From assembly GCA_045633505.1 (NCBI GenBank), contig JAZQYK010000059.1, positions 1 through 5,142 on the forward strand: a DNA stretch of 5,142 nt, read 5' to 3'. The translations under genes and the position numbers were made by a program. The stretch comes from Fimenecus sp045633505 (lineage in GTDB: Bacteria > Bacillota > Clostridia > Oscillospirales > Acutalibacteraceae). Below the pieces are notes generated by a model. The model ran no database searches. It was not told where the DNA came from and worked only from the letters and a program-made list of their open reading frames with translations. Numbering within the stretch: position 1 is the stretch's first letter; each line of letters begins with the position of its first letter. Below are positions 1 through 4,851 of this stretch, in pieces.

Positions 1-107
1 CATATCGAATTAATGAACATATCTCGCCTTTGGCGAGGATATTCATTAATATATCGAATGCGAAGCATATATCGAAAATCTCGTTAGAGATTTATATCGA
101 GAATTAA
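1..107. repeat. 107-bp direct repeat, copy 1 (stem-loop array)
   Basis: Identical base for base to 576-682. It contains the heptamer ATATCGA four times (2-8, 51-57, 69-75, 94-100), and the stretches between are self-complementary. A long imperfect stem-loop spans 9-50 (arms 9-28 and 32-50, loop TTT, core CTCGCC/GGCGAG). A small one lies at 58-68 (ATGC, GAA, GCAT), and AAATCTC/GAGATTT with loop GTTA lies at 76-93. The right end supplies the stop codon of the minus-strand four-helix-bundle gene (104-106), so for that gene this copy would be a structured 3' untranslated region. The repeat starts at the window edge and may extend further left. The identity is seen directly; any function is inference. 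Confidence 0.95.
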
Positions 108-454
108 CTGTTGTTCTTTGCTGTAGTAACTGAGGAAATCAGTTTTCTTCGAATTATACCACATTGTTTTTTTAGTTTTTGATATTCTTCTGTGTTGATT
201 TTTTGTTTTCTGTATAAAAGCTCAATCCAATATTCAGTTTCTGAACTTTCTTTAAGAGCAATTTCCATTTTATGTATAAAATCAGCACGACTTTGTGCAT
301 ATTTCGCCTCGTGAATATTTGCACCAATTGAAGATGAAGAACGAATCAACTGATTGACATAGATTGAACACCCTTTAATATTTTCGCAAATATCTGATAC
401 TGATATTGCAAAACCTATGGTTTCTTCTCTCAATTTGTTTTTGTTATCTTCCAT
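104..454 (-). CDS. Four-helix-bundle protein, S23 / 23S rRNA intervening-sequence protein family
   Basis: The product is 116 residues, the usual length for this family. It carries the family signature QLIRSSSSIGANIHEA at residues 35-50, followed by an A/S-rich turn and DFIHKMEIALKESSETEYW at 58-76. Four helices can be placed at about 4-27, 30-54, 57-82 and 87-112. There is no signal peptide or membrane segment, so it should be cytoplasmic. Family members are encoded inside 23S rRNA intervening sequences in several bacteria, or as stand-alone genes; related Avd proteins assist diversity-generating retroelements. Their general role is uncertain, and basic, nucleic-acid-binding pentamers are known. 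The ATG is the only sensible start: the codon before it is TAA, and AGAGTGGTG (459-467) lies 4 bases upstream. The gene is enclosed by stem-loop repeats on both sides, and its stop codon falls within repeat copy 1. I see no rRNA, transposase or reverse transcriptase nearby, so function here is unknown. Confidence 0.9.
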   Translation of the reverse strand: MEDNKNKLREETIGFAISVSDICENIKGCSIYVNQLIRSSSSIGANIHEAKYAQSRADFIHKMEIALKESSETEYWIELLYRKQKINTEEYQKLKKQCGIIRRKLISSVTTAKNNS

Positions 455-471
455 TTAGCACCACTCTTTTG

Positions 472-575
472 TCGATATGCAATCTTCGATTGCTCGATAT
501 TTTTACTTCGTAAAATCGATATGTTTTCGCTTACGCTCAAACTCGATATGATATAAATCTCGTTCACGAAGTGAA
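472..575. repeat. Heptamer-punctuated stem-loop array in the leader of the four-helix-bundle gene
   Basis: On the plus strand TCGATAT occurs at 472-478, 494-500, 516-522 and 543-549, regularly spaced. The stretches between are stem-loops: GCAATC/GATTGC with loop TTC (479-493), TTTTAC/GTAAAA with loop TTC (501-515), and a weaker GTTT/AAAC stem (523-542). A further perfect stem GTTCAC/GTGAAC with loop GAA spans 562-576 and runs into repeat copy 2. Immediately after it the heptamer switches to the complementary form ATATCGA. In gene sense the array ends about 17 bases before the ATG of the four-helix-bundle gene, directly next to its ribosome binding site. This stretch has no convincing coding content. 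Confidence 0.85.
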
Positions 576-682
576 CATATCGAATTAATGAACATATCTC
601 GCCTTTGGCGAGGATATTCATTAATATATCGAATGCGAAGCATATATCGAAAATCTCGTTAGAGATTTATATCGAGAATTAA
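576..682. repeat. 107-bp direct repeat, copy 2 (stem-loop array)
   Basis: A perfect copy of 1-107, with ATATCGA at 577-583, 626-632, 644-650 and 669-675. The long stem-loop is at 584-625, ATGC/GCAT at 633-643, and AAATCTC/GAGATTT at 651-668. Identity with copy 1 stops after GAATTAA (676-682), where copy 1 continues CTG and copy 2 continues AAC. It lies between the end of ylbJ and the leader array of the four-helix-bundle gene. Complete identity over 107 bases in noncoding DNA points to recent duplication or gene conversion. Confidence 0.95.
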
Positions 683-699
683 AACAATAGTTTTAATTC
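676..699 (-). terminator. Inverted repeat just past the ylbJ stop, possible terminator
   Basis: GAATTAAAAC and GTTTTAATTC form a perfect 10-bp stem with a 4-base loop (AATA on the plus strand). It begins 3 bases beyond the ylbJ stop codon. It is AT-rich and has no T-run after it on either strand, so it is a weak candidate for an intrinsic terminator. The adjacent hairpins of repeat copy 2 could help. The first seven bases of the left arm are shared with the 107-bp repeat. Confidence 0.35.
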
Positions 700-702
700 A
701 TT

Positions 703-1755
703 CTAACATATTCTGCGTTTGTTATCAATATCAAAAATCATAATAACGCACATTATCATAATCATAAAAATTGCTGGGTAGGATACGGATAAAGGAATAA
801 TCTGCTCAACGTTCTGCACCGCCGTGCTGCTTTCAACAGGGAAGAAATTAAGTAAAATATGACAAATAACTGCCGAAAGTCCGCCGTTTATAATTCTGAC
901 GGTAAAAAATCTTATGTATTTAAGCCCTGTTTCTCTGATGAAGGAATAAATCTGACAATGTACACAAAGTCCGCCAAACCCTATAACAGCGGTGATGATT
1001 TCAATCGGCATTTTCCCTGCGATTTGTGAGCAGCCGTTGGTAACCTCCAAAACAGCACAAATGCTCATATAAACGTTTTCGCTGAATTTAATTTGCTTTA
1101 TACATTCCGTCAAAGCACTGAAAATCACCATCCAGGCACAAATTGAGAGAATAGAATTTATATTATCCGAAACCGATGCCGACAAAGCCAGCAACGGCTT
1201 CTGTCCGTAACTTTTATTGGTTGTGTTAAATTCACTTTTGTCACTAAAAAACGATGAAGCTATACCGAGAATAACGGAAGAAATGCAAAGGGATACAAAC
1301 ATAATTGTTCCTGCACGACTACTGCCCAGCATATTGACGCCGACTGCGGTAATTATAAATGCAGGACCGCCGTTGACACAGAACATACAAAGCCGTTGCG
1401 CCTGATTGCGAGTCAGTTGCCCGTTTTCAAAAAGCAAAGCAGTCATTTTTGCCCCTACGGGAAATCCGCCGATAAGCCCCATAACGACAACTGCCACCGC
1501 ATTGTCAGGCTGTTTTAACAAAAACTTTGTCAGTGGTGATAAAGTCTTGTAAATGGGTGATAATACGTCTGATTTTATTATAAATCCCGATAAAACCATA
1601 AAAGGAAAAAGTGACGGGATAAGGGTATAAACGCAAAGCTCAAGTCCGTTTGTAACACCGGTTTTGACCGCTTGAGGCATTGTAAAAAGCAGATAAACGC
1701 TTGAAAATATTCCGATTATGGCAAATATGTTTTTTCGCATTAAAATTTTAAACAT
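703..1755 (-). CDS. ylbJ: Sporulation integral membrane protein, YlbJ/SpoVV-like
   Basis: Polytopic membrane protein of 350 residues with hydrophobic segments at about 9-27, 38-60, 85-101, 131-142, 150-170, 200-217, 251-268, 287-305 and 322-342. Motifs matching the YlbJ family are GGFPVGAK (96-103), FCVNGGPAFII (125-135), EVTNGC (237-242) and FGGLCVHCQ (260-268). The two halves resemble nucleoside-recognition/Gate domains. In Bacillus subtilis YlbJ (SpoVV) is made in the mother cell under sigma-E and is needed for dipicolinic acid to cross the outer forespore membrane; the same role is inferred here. At 350 residues it is shorter than the roughly 400-residue Bacillus protein. I chose the ATG at 1755 because GGGATGTGAG (1759-1768) lies just upstream. 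A TTG five codons earlier (1770) is open in frame but has no binding site. It is divergent from the sporulation pair yqfC-yqfD. Confidence 0.85.
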   Translation of the reverse strand: MFKILMRKNIFAIIGIFSSVYLLFTMPQAVKTGVTNGLELCVYTLIPSLFPFMVLSGFIIKSDVLSPIYKTLSPLTKFLLKQPDNAVAVVVMGLIGGFPVGAKMTALLFENGQLTRNQAQRLCMFCVNGGPAFIITAVGVNMLGSSRAGTIMFVSLCISSVILGIASSFFSDKSEFNTTNKSYGQKPLLALSASVSDNINSILSICAWMVIFSALTECIKQIKFSENVYMSICAVLEVTNGCSQIAGKMPIEIITAVIGFGGLCVHCQIYSFIRETGLKYIRFFTVRIINGGLSAVICHILLNFFPVESSTAVQNVEQIIPLSVSYPAIFMIMIMCVIMIFDIDNKRRIC

Positions 1756-1758
1756 AAA

Positions 1759-1768
1759 CTCACATCCC
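1759..1768 (-). promoter_or_regulatory. Ribosome binding site fixing the ylbJ start
   Basis: On the minus strand GGGATGTGAG lies 3 bases before ATG 1755. It resembles the full anti-Shine-Dalgarno match GGAGGTGA with one mismatch. It supports the ATG over the in-frame TTG at 1770, which would lie at the binding site itself. The ATG at 1765, inside this site, is out of frame. Confidence 0.6.
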
Positions 1769-1801
1769 AATAAAAATATATTGTGAAAATTAAGTTATAA
1801 T

Positions 1802-1829
1802 GCATTATTTTTACCTTGATTCATATATA
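1802..1829 (+). promoter_or_regulatory. Candidate sigma-E-type promoter for yqfC-yqfD
   Basis: GCATTAT (1802-1808) and CATATATA (1822-1829), 13 bp apart, are partial matches to the Bacillus sigma-E -35 (KMATATW) and -10 (CATACANT) elements. Transcription would start near 1836, giving a short leader before the yqfC ribosome binding site. Bacillus yqfD is reported in the sigma-E regulon, which is the main reason to consider this. A TATAAT at 1796-1801 has no acceptable -35 at 16-18 bp. Confidence 0.3.
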
Positions 1830-1840
1830 TTGTATGAATC
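1818..1840. promoter_or_regulatory. Perfect inverted repeat in the ylbJ/yqfC divergent region
   Basis: GATTCATA (1818-1825) and TATGAATC (1833-1840) are exact complements separated by 7 bases. The palindrome covers the candidate -10 elements on both strands. This would fit a shared operator, a symmetric divergent promoter, or a stem-loop at the start of the yqfC transcript just before its ribosome binding site. The symmetry is seen directly; the role is inference. Confidence 0.5.
1829..1836 (-). promoter_or_regulatory. Sigma-E-like -10 element for ylbJ
   Basis: Read on the minus strand this is CATACAAT, an exact match to the sigma-E -10 consensus CATACANT. It lies about 75 bases upstream of the ylbJ ATG. 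The expected -35 region (about 1850-1857) is an A-run with poor agreement to KMATATW, so the promoter is only partly supported. Sigma-E control would agree with known regulation of Bacillus ylbJ. Confidence 0.4.
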
Positions 1841-1846
1841 GAGGTG
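1841..1846 (+). promoter_or_regulatory. Ribosome binding site fixing the yqfC TTG start
   Basis: GAGGTG followed by a 7-base spacer and TTG at 1854. No comparable site precedes the upstream in-frame ATG at 1800, so this site decides the start of yqfC. Confidence 0.8.
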
Positions 1847-1853
1847 TATTTTT

Positions 1854-2120
1854 TTGGCTCAGAAGAAAAAACCAAAAGATAAAAAACGAATGCCCTTGCC
1901 CGAAGCATTAAGTGACGAACCAAAGCTGGAAACTCTTGGCAACCGTGAAATTATCGTTGAGGGCTGTAAAGGAATTGCCGAATACAGCGAAAGCCTGATA
2001 AAACTTAATACGGGTAGTTTGATAATGGGCTTTCAGGGTGTGGAAATGCTCATTCAAAGTTTCGATAACGGTGTGGCTGTTATTAAAGGAATAATAACTG
2101 AAATTACTTTTACTACATAG
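1854..2120 (+). CDS. yqfC: Sporulation protein YqfC
   Basis: Small protein of 88 residues, close to the roughly 90 residues usual for YqfC. It has a basic N-terminus (QKKKPKDKKR) followed by the YqfC-type core: LGNREIIVEGCKGIAEYSESLIKL, then a LIMGFQGVEMLIQSF segment and a final IKGIITEITF strand. The pattern is beta-rich, with no membrane segment. Its molecular role is not established; it is conserved in spore formers directly before yqfD, as here. Starting at TTG 1854 gives a family-like N-terminus and an ideal binding site. The longer reading from ATG 1800 would add 18 residues translated from the palindrome and the ribosome binding site, which is unlikely. The yqfD start follows 8 bases after the stop, so the two are probably translationally coupled. 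Confidence 0.88.
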   Translation: MAQKKKPKDKKRMPLPEALSDEPKLETLGNREIIVEGCKGIAEYSESLIKLNTGSLIMGFQGVEMLIQSFDNGVAVIKGIITEITFTT

Positions 2121-2128
2121 GTGACGAT

Positions 2129-3310
2129 ATGCTGATAATTGAGCTTATAAGATGGCTGTTCGGGTATGTGAATTTCTCTGCCCGTGACGGCTTTGCGGAT
2201 AGATTTATAAATCTTTGTACAAACAACGAAATTCCCTTGTGGAATATTCAAAACGTGGGTGGAAAAATAACTGCAAGTACAACGCTTCAAGGCTATCTTC
2301 AAATACGTGAATCTGCAAGAAAATCAGGAATGAGGGTTCGTGTATCCGAGAAAAAAGGCTTAATATTTTTCCTGAAAAAGCATAAAAAACGAATAGGACT
2401 TTTAATTGGTACTTTTTTGATTGTGGTGATGCTTGTTTTCTTGTCACAATTTGTCTGGAGTGTGTCCGTTGTAGGTAACACAACGCTTGATGAGGATTAT
2501 ATTCTCGAAGTTTTTGAGGAATACGGTATAAAAGTCGGTGCGATAATAACGAAAGAAGAAATCGAAATCGCTGTTGACAAGGCTGCAACAGATATTCCAA
2601 AACTTTCGTGGGTAACAGTTAACCGTAAAGGCGCGGTGGCAGTAATTGAGGTGAGAGAAAAAATTGAAGCCCCTGAAATGTATGATAAATTAACTCCCAC
2701 AAACCTTGTTGCAAGTGAAGACGGTGTCGTGTTGGGCGTGGATATTCTCTATGGTAACGCTGAGGTGAAAATCGGCTCAGCCGTCACGAAAGGGGATTTG
2801 CTAATCAGCGGAGTAATAACCCATCCCGATTTTACAGAATCCTTAATCCACGCCGACGGTCACGTAAAAGCTCTTGTTAAAAAGAAAAATATATCTTCTT
2901 GTGATGAATTCGATTTTTTTGCTTTGGAAAACGAAAAAGTGAGAAAATCTATATTTTTCTTTGGACTTAAAATCCCGTTGGGACTTGATGTGCCTGAAAG
3001 TTTTTACACAAAGCATAATTCCTTCATCGAAACTGATGAAATTCTGCTTCCTGTGGGAATAATAACTGAGTACGGTGCGGTTTATAATGAAGAAAAAGCG
3101 GAATTAACAGAAGATTTGCAGAACAAAATTGCGCTTTTCAGCAACGCGCTTTACGTTCGTGAAATTCTTGATTATTGCGAAATCAAAACCTCATATATAA
3201 TCCCGAAAAACACGGAAAATACGAAAGAGTACGAATTTTATGCGGAATGTGAGCAAGAAATTGGTGTTTTACAGGAAATTTATATTGAAAAAACTGATGA
3301 CATTGCATAA
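2129..3310 (+). CDS. yqfD: Sporulation protein YqfD
   Basis: Membrane-anchored protein of 393 residues, about the usual family length (near 400). The N-terminal 80 residues are soluble (MLIIELIRWLFGYVNFSARD..., then a segment around LQIRESARKSGMRVRV). A basic stretch KKHKKR (83-88) precedes a single transmembrane helix at about 89-110. The following region, from VWSVSVVGNTTLDEDYI (109-125) to about residue 180, looks like a POTRA/FtsQ-type fold ending in VIEVREK. A large, probably extracytoplasmic C-terminal domain completes it. In Bacillus yqfD is a sporulation gene of the mother cell; its biochemical role is not known. The ATG at 2129 is preceded by AGGTGA (2119-2124), which overlaps the yqfC stop codon. 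The last codons overlap a promoter for phoH. Confidence 0.9.
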   Translation: MLIIELIRWLFGYVNFSARDGFADRFINLCTNNEIPLWNIQNVGGKITASTTLQGYLQIRESARKSGMRVRVSEKKGLIFFLKKHKKRIGLLIGTFLIVVMLVFLSQFVWSVSVVGNTTLDEDYILEVFEEYGIKVGAIITKEEIEIAVDKAATDIPKLSWVTVNRKGAVAVIEVREKIEAPEMYDKLTPTNLVASEDGVVLGVDILYGNAEVKIGSAVTKGDLLISGVITHPDFTESLIHADGHVKALVKKKNISSCDEFDFFALENEKVRKSIFFFGLKIPLGLDVPESFYTKHNSFIETDEILLPVGIITEYGAVYNEEKAELTEDLQNKIALFSNALYVREILDYCEIKTSYIIPKNTENTKEYEFYAECEQEIGVLQEIYIEKTDDIA

Positions 3311-3325
3311 AAAATATGTTATAAT
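3297..3325 (+). promoter_or_regulatory. Vegetative (sigma-A) promoter for phoH-ybeY-dgkA
   Basis: ATGACA (3297-3302), 17-bp spacer, TATAAT (3320-3325), with the extended -10 TG at 3317-3318. The -35 matches 5 of 6 and the -10 6 of 6 consensus positions. Transcription should start near 3332, giving a leader of about 48 bases to the phoH TTG. The -35 lies in the last codons of yqfD. It is the best promoter match I found in the window. It implies that phoH, ybeY and dgkA need not depend on transcription from the sporulation genes. Confidence 0.7.
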
Positions 3326-3366
3326 ATGTTAGATATTGCTAAAAAATTTAGTGAAGTTTAAAAAAC

Positions 3367-3373
3367 AGGTGAT
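3367..3373 (+). promoter_or_regulatory. Ribosome binding site fixing the phoH TTG start
   Basis: AGGTGAT followed by 6 bases and TTG at 3380. The next in-frame ATG (3410) has no binding site at a usable distance. A GAGGA directly abutting the TTG (3375-3379) is too close to serve. Confidence 0.7.
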
Positions 3374-3379
3374 TGAGGA

Positions 3380-4342
3380 TTGTTTGAACAAGTTATAAAC
3401 GTTGACCGAATGGAACAGGCAGTCAGCCTTTTCGGTAGCTTTGATGAAAACGTCAAGCTCATTGAAGGACAATACAATGTAAAAATAATCAGTCGCGGCT
3501 CTGAACTTAAAGTCAGCGGTGAGGCAGACAGCGTCTCAAAGGCGGTGAGAGCCATTAACGGACTTTTGATGCTTATAAACCGTGGCGAAGCCTTGTCGGA
3601 GCAGAATGTAAGATACGTGCTTTCTCTCGTTAACGACGGCAACGACGACCGCCTTTCCGAAATGACGGGGGACTGTGTCTGCATTACCGCAAAAGGAAAA
3701 CCAATCAAACCCAAAACACTTGGACAGAAAAAATATTTAGAATGTATAAAAAACAATACAATCACCTTGGGAGCAGGTCCTGCAGGTACAGGTAAAACCT
3801 ATTTAGCCGTTGCAATGGCTGTTAATGCCTTCAGGGCAAAAGAGGTTAACAGAATAATTTTAACCCGTCCCGCTGTTGAAGCAGGTGAAAAATTGGGCTT
3901 TTTGCCAGGGGATTTGCAACAGAAGGTTGACCCTTATCTTCGTCCTCTTTATGATGCACTTTTCGATATGCTGGGTGCTGAAAGTTTTCAGCGATATCAG
4001 GAAAGAGGTAGTATTGAAGTAGCACCTCTTGCCTATATGCGTGGTCGAACACTTGACGACAGCTTCATAATTCTCGATGAAGCGCAAAACACAACAAGAG
4101 AACAAATGAAAATGTTTTTAACTCGTCTTGGATTTAATTCCAAAATTGTAGTAACAGGCGATATAACCCAGATTGACTTGCCTGATGGCAAAAAGTCAGG
4201 ACTTGTTGAGGCAATGAAAATACTCAAGGGTATTGATGATATTGCAATAAATCAATTTACAGAAAAAGATGTGGTCAGACACCGTCTTGTTCAGGATATT
4301 ATAAAAGCTTATGAAAAGCAGGAAATGAGGCAAAAGAAATGA
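3380..4342 (+). CDS. phoH: PhoH family ATPase
   Basis: Cytoplasmic P-loop ATPase of 320 residues, the usual length for bacterial PhoH. An N-terminal KH-like region covers about 5-65 (LFGSFDENVKLIEGQYNVKI...). The ATPase domain holds Walker A GPAGTGKT at 133-140, the conserved LTRPAVEAGEKLGFLPGDL at 161-179, Walker B FIILDEAQN at 229-237, the VTGDITQIDLP motif at 258-268, and RHRLVQ at 300-305. All key residues are present. PhoH resembles the ATPase half of superfamily 1 helicases, and its gene is regularly next to ybeY, suggesting a role in RNA or ribosome metabolism; the exact substrate is unsettled. The start is TTG, supported by AGGTGAT upstream and by family-like sequence from the first residues. 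Its last four bases overlap ybeY (ATGA). A vegetative promoter lies 55-83 bases upstream of the start codon. Confidence 0.96.
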   Translation: MFEQVINVDRMEQAVSLFGSFDENVKLIEGQYNVKIISRGSELKVSGEADSVSKAVRAINGLLMLINRGEALSEQNVRYVLSLVNDGNDDRLSEMTGDCVCITAKGKPIKPKTLGQKKYLECIKNNTITLGAGPAGTGKTYLAVAMAVNAFRAKEVNRIILTRPAVEAGEKLGFLPGDLQQKVDPYLRPLYDALFDMLGAESFQRYQERGSIEVAPLAYMRGRTLDDSFIILDEAQNTTREQMKMFLTRLGFNSKIVVTGDITQIDLPDGKKSGLVEAMKILKGIDDIAINQFTEKDVVRHRLVQDIIKAYEKQEMRQKK

Positions 4343-4845
4343 ACGAGAAATTAAGAGTAATAATTGACAATCAGCAAAGTGTAATGAAAATTCCAACGGG
4401 CGTGAGAATGCTTGTGCGTCGTTGTTGTAAAGCAGTTCTTGCAAACGAAGGTTTTAAAGATATAGCTGAAATCAGCGTAACCTTTGTTGATGACGAAACA
4501 ATCCACGAGCTTAATAAAAAACACAGAAATATTGACAGAAGTACTGATGTTTTGTCATTCCCAATGGGCGAAAACGGTGAGTTTGACACAAATCTTGATA
4601 CAGGTGCTAAGGTGCTTGGAGATATTATTATCTCTATTGAACATGCTTATGACCAGGCTGAAAAATATGGACACACATTACAACGTGAAATTGGCTTTTT
4701 AACAGTACATTCACTTCTTCATTTGTTAGGATATGACCATGAAGACGGTGGACTTGAAATGGTTAAAATGCGCGAAAAGGAAGAAGCAGTACTTACAAGC
4801 ATTGGCTTGAAGCGTAACGGTAGCTACTACTTCGACAAGGAATGA
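4339..4845 (+). CDS. ybeY: Endoribonuclease YbeY (rRNA maturation factor)
   Basis: Cytoplasmic metalloprotein of 168 residues, within the family range. It has the UPF0054 zinc site HSLLHLLGYDH at 124-134, with metal ligands H124, H128 and H134. The conserved arginine block is LNKKHRNIDRSTDVLSFP (59-75), with R63 corresponding to the catalytic-region arginine of Escherichia coli YbeY (R59), and GDIIIS is at 94-99. YbeY takes part in 16S rRNA 3'-end maturation and ribosome quality control. The ATG overlaps the phoH TGA by four bases (ATGA), and GAGG at 4327-4330 with an 8-base spacer serves it, so translation is coupled to phoH. In Bacillus pgpH (yqfF) lies between these two genes; here nothing does. 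dgkA starts 6 bases after the stop. Confidence 0.96.
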   Translation: MNEKLRVIIDNQQSVMKIPTGVRMLVRRCCKAVLANEGFKDIAEISVTFVDDETIHELNKKHRNIDRSTDVLSFPMGENGEFDTNLDTGAKVLGDIIISIEHAYDQAEKYGHTLQREIGFLTVHSLLHLLGYDHEDGGLEMVKMREKEEAVLTSIGLKRNGSYYFDKE

Positions 4846-4851
4846 TTTGAT

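Noticed and set aside
104..454. Avd of a diversity-generating retroelement
   Set aside because: The fold family is related, but no reverse transcriptase, template repeat or variable target gene is present in the window.
430..621. Minus-strand 63-residue open frame
   Set aside because: It reads through the stem-loop array and repeat copy 2 and overlaps the start of the four-helix-bundle gene in another frame. It has no family resemblance, and its composition reflects the repeats.
1..682. CRISPR array or insertion sequence
   Set aside because: Heptamers are too short and the spacers are self-complementary hairpins, unlike CRISPR. No transposase frame or terminal inverted repeats with a target duplication are visible.
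1..700. 23S rRNA intervening sequence in place
   Set aside because: The protein family fits, but the flanks are repeats and ylbJ, with no recognisable rRNA sequence on either side.
1756..1770. TTG start at 1770 for ylbJ
   Set aside because: The extra codons coincide with the GGGATGTGAG binding site of the ATG at 1755, and there is no binding site ahead of the TTG.
1796..1801. TATAAT as a sigma-A promoter for yqfC
   Set aside because: The -10 is perfect, but 16-18 bp upstream is only A/T-rich sequence without a TTGACA-like element, and there is no extended TG.
1800..1853. Longer N-terminus for yqfC from ATG 1800
   Set aside because: It has no ribosome binding site, and the extra 18 codons cover the palindrome and the GAGGTG site. 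YqfC proteins normally begin near the basic QKKK stretch.
2205..2600. Minus-strand 131-residue open frame opposite yqfD
   Set aside because: It lies wholly antisense to a well-supported gene, has no recognisable motif or binding site, and overlaps other shadow frames.
3339..3351. CTAAA/TTTAG hairpin in the phoH leader as a terminator or attenuator
   Set aside because: The stem is only 5 bp of mostly A-T pairs with no T-run after it, which is expected by chance in such AT-rich sequence.
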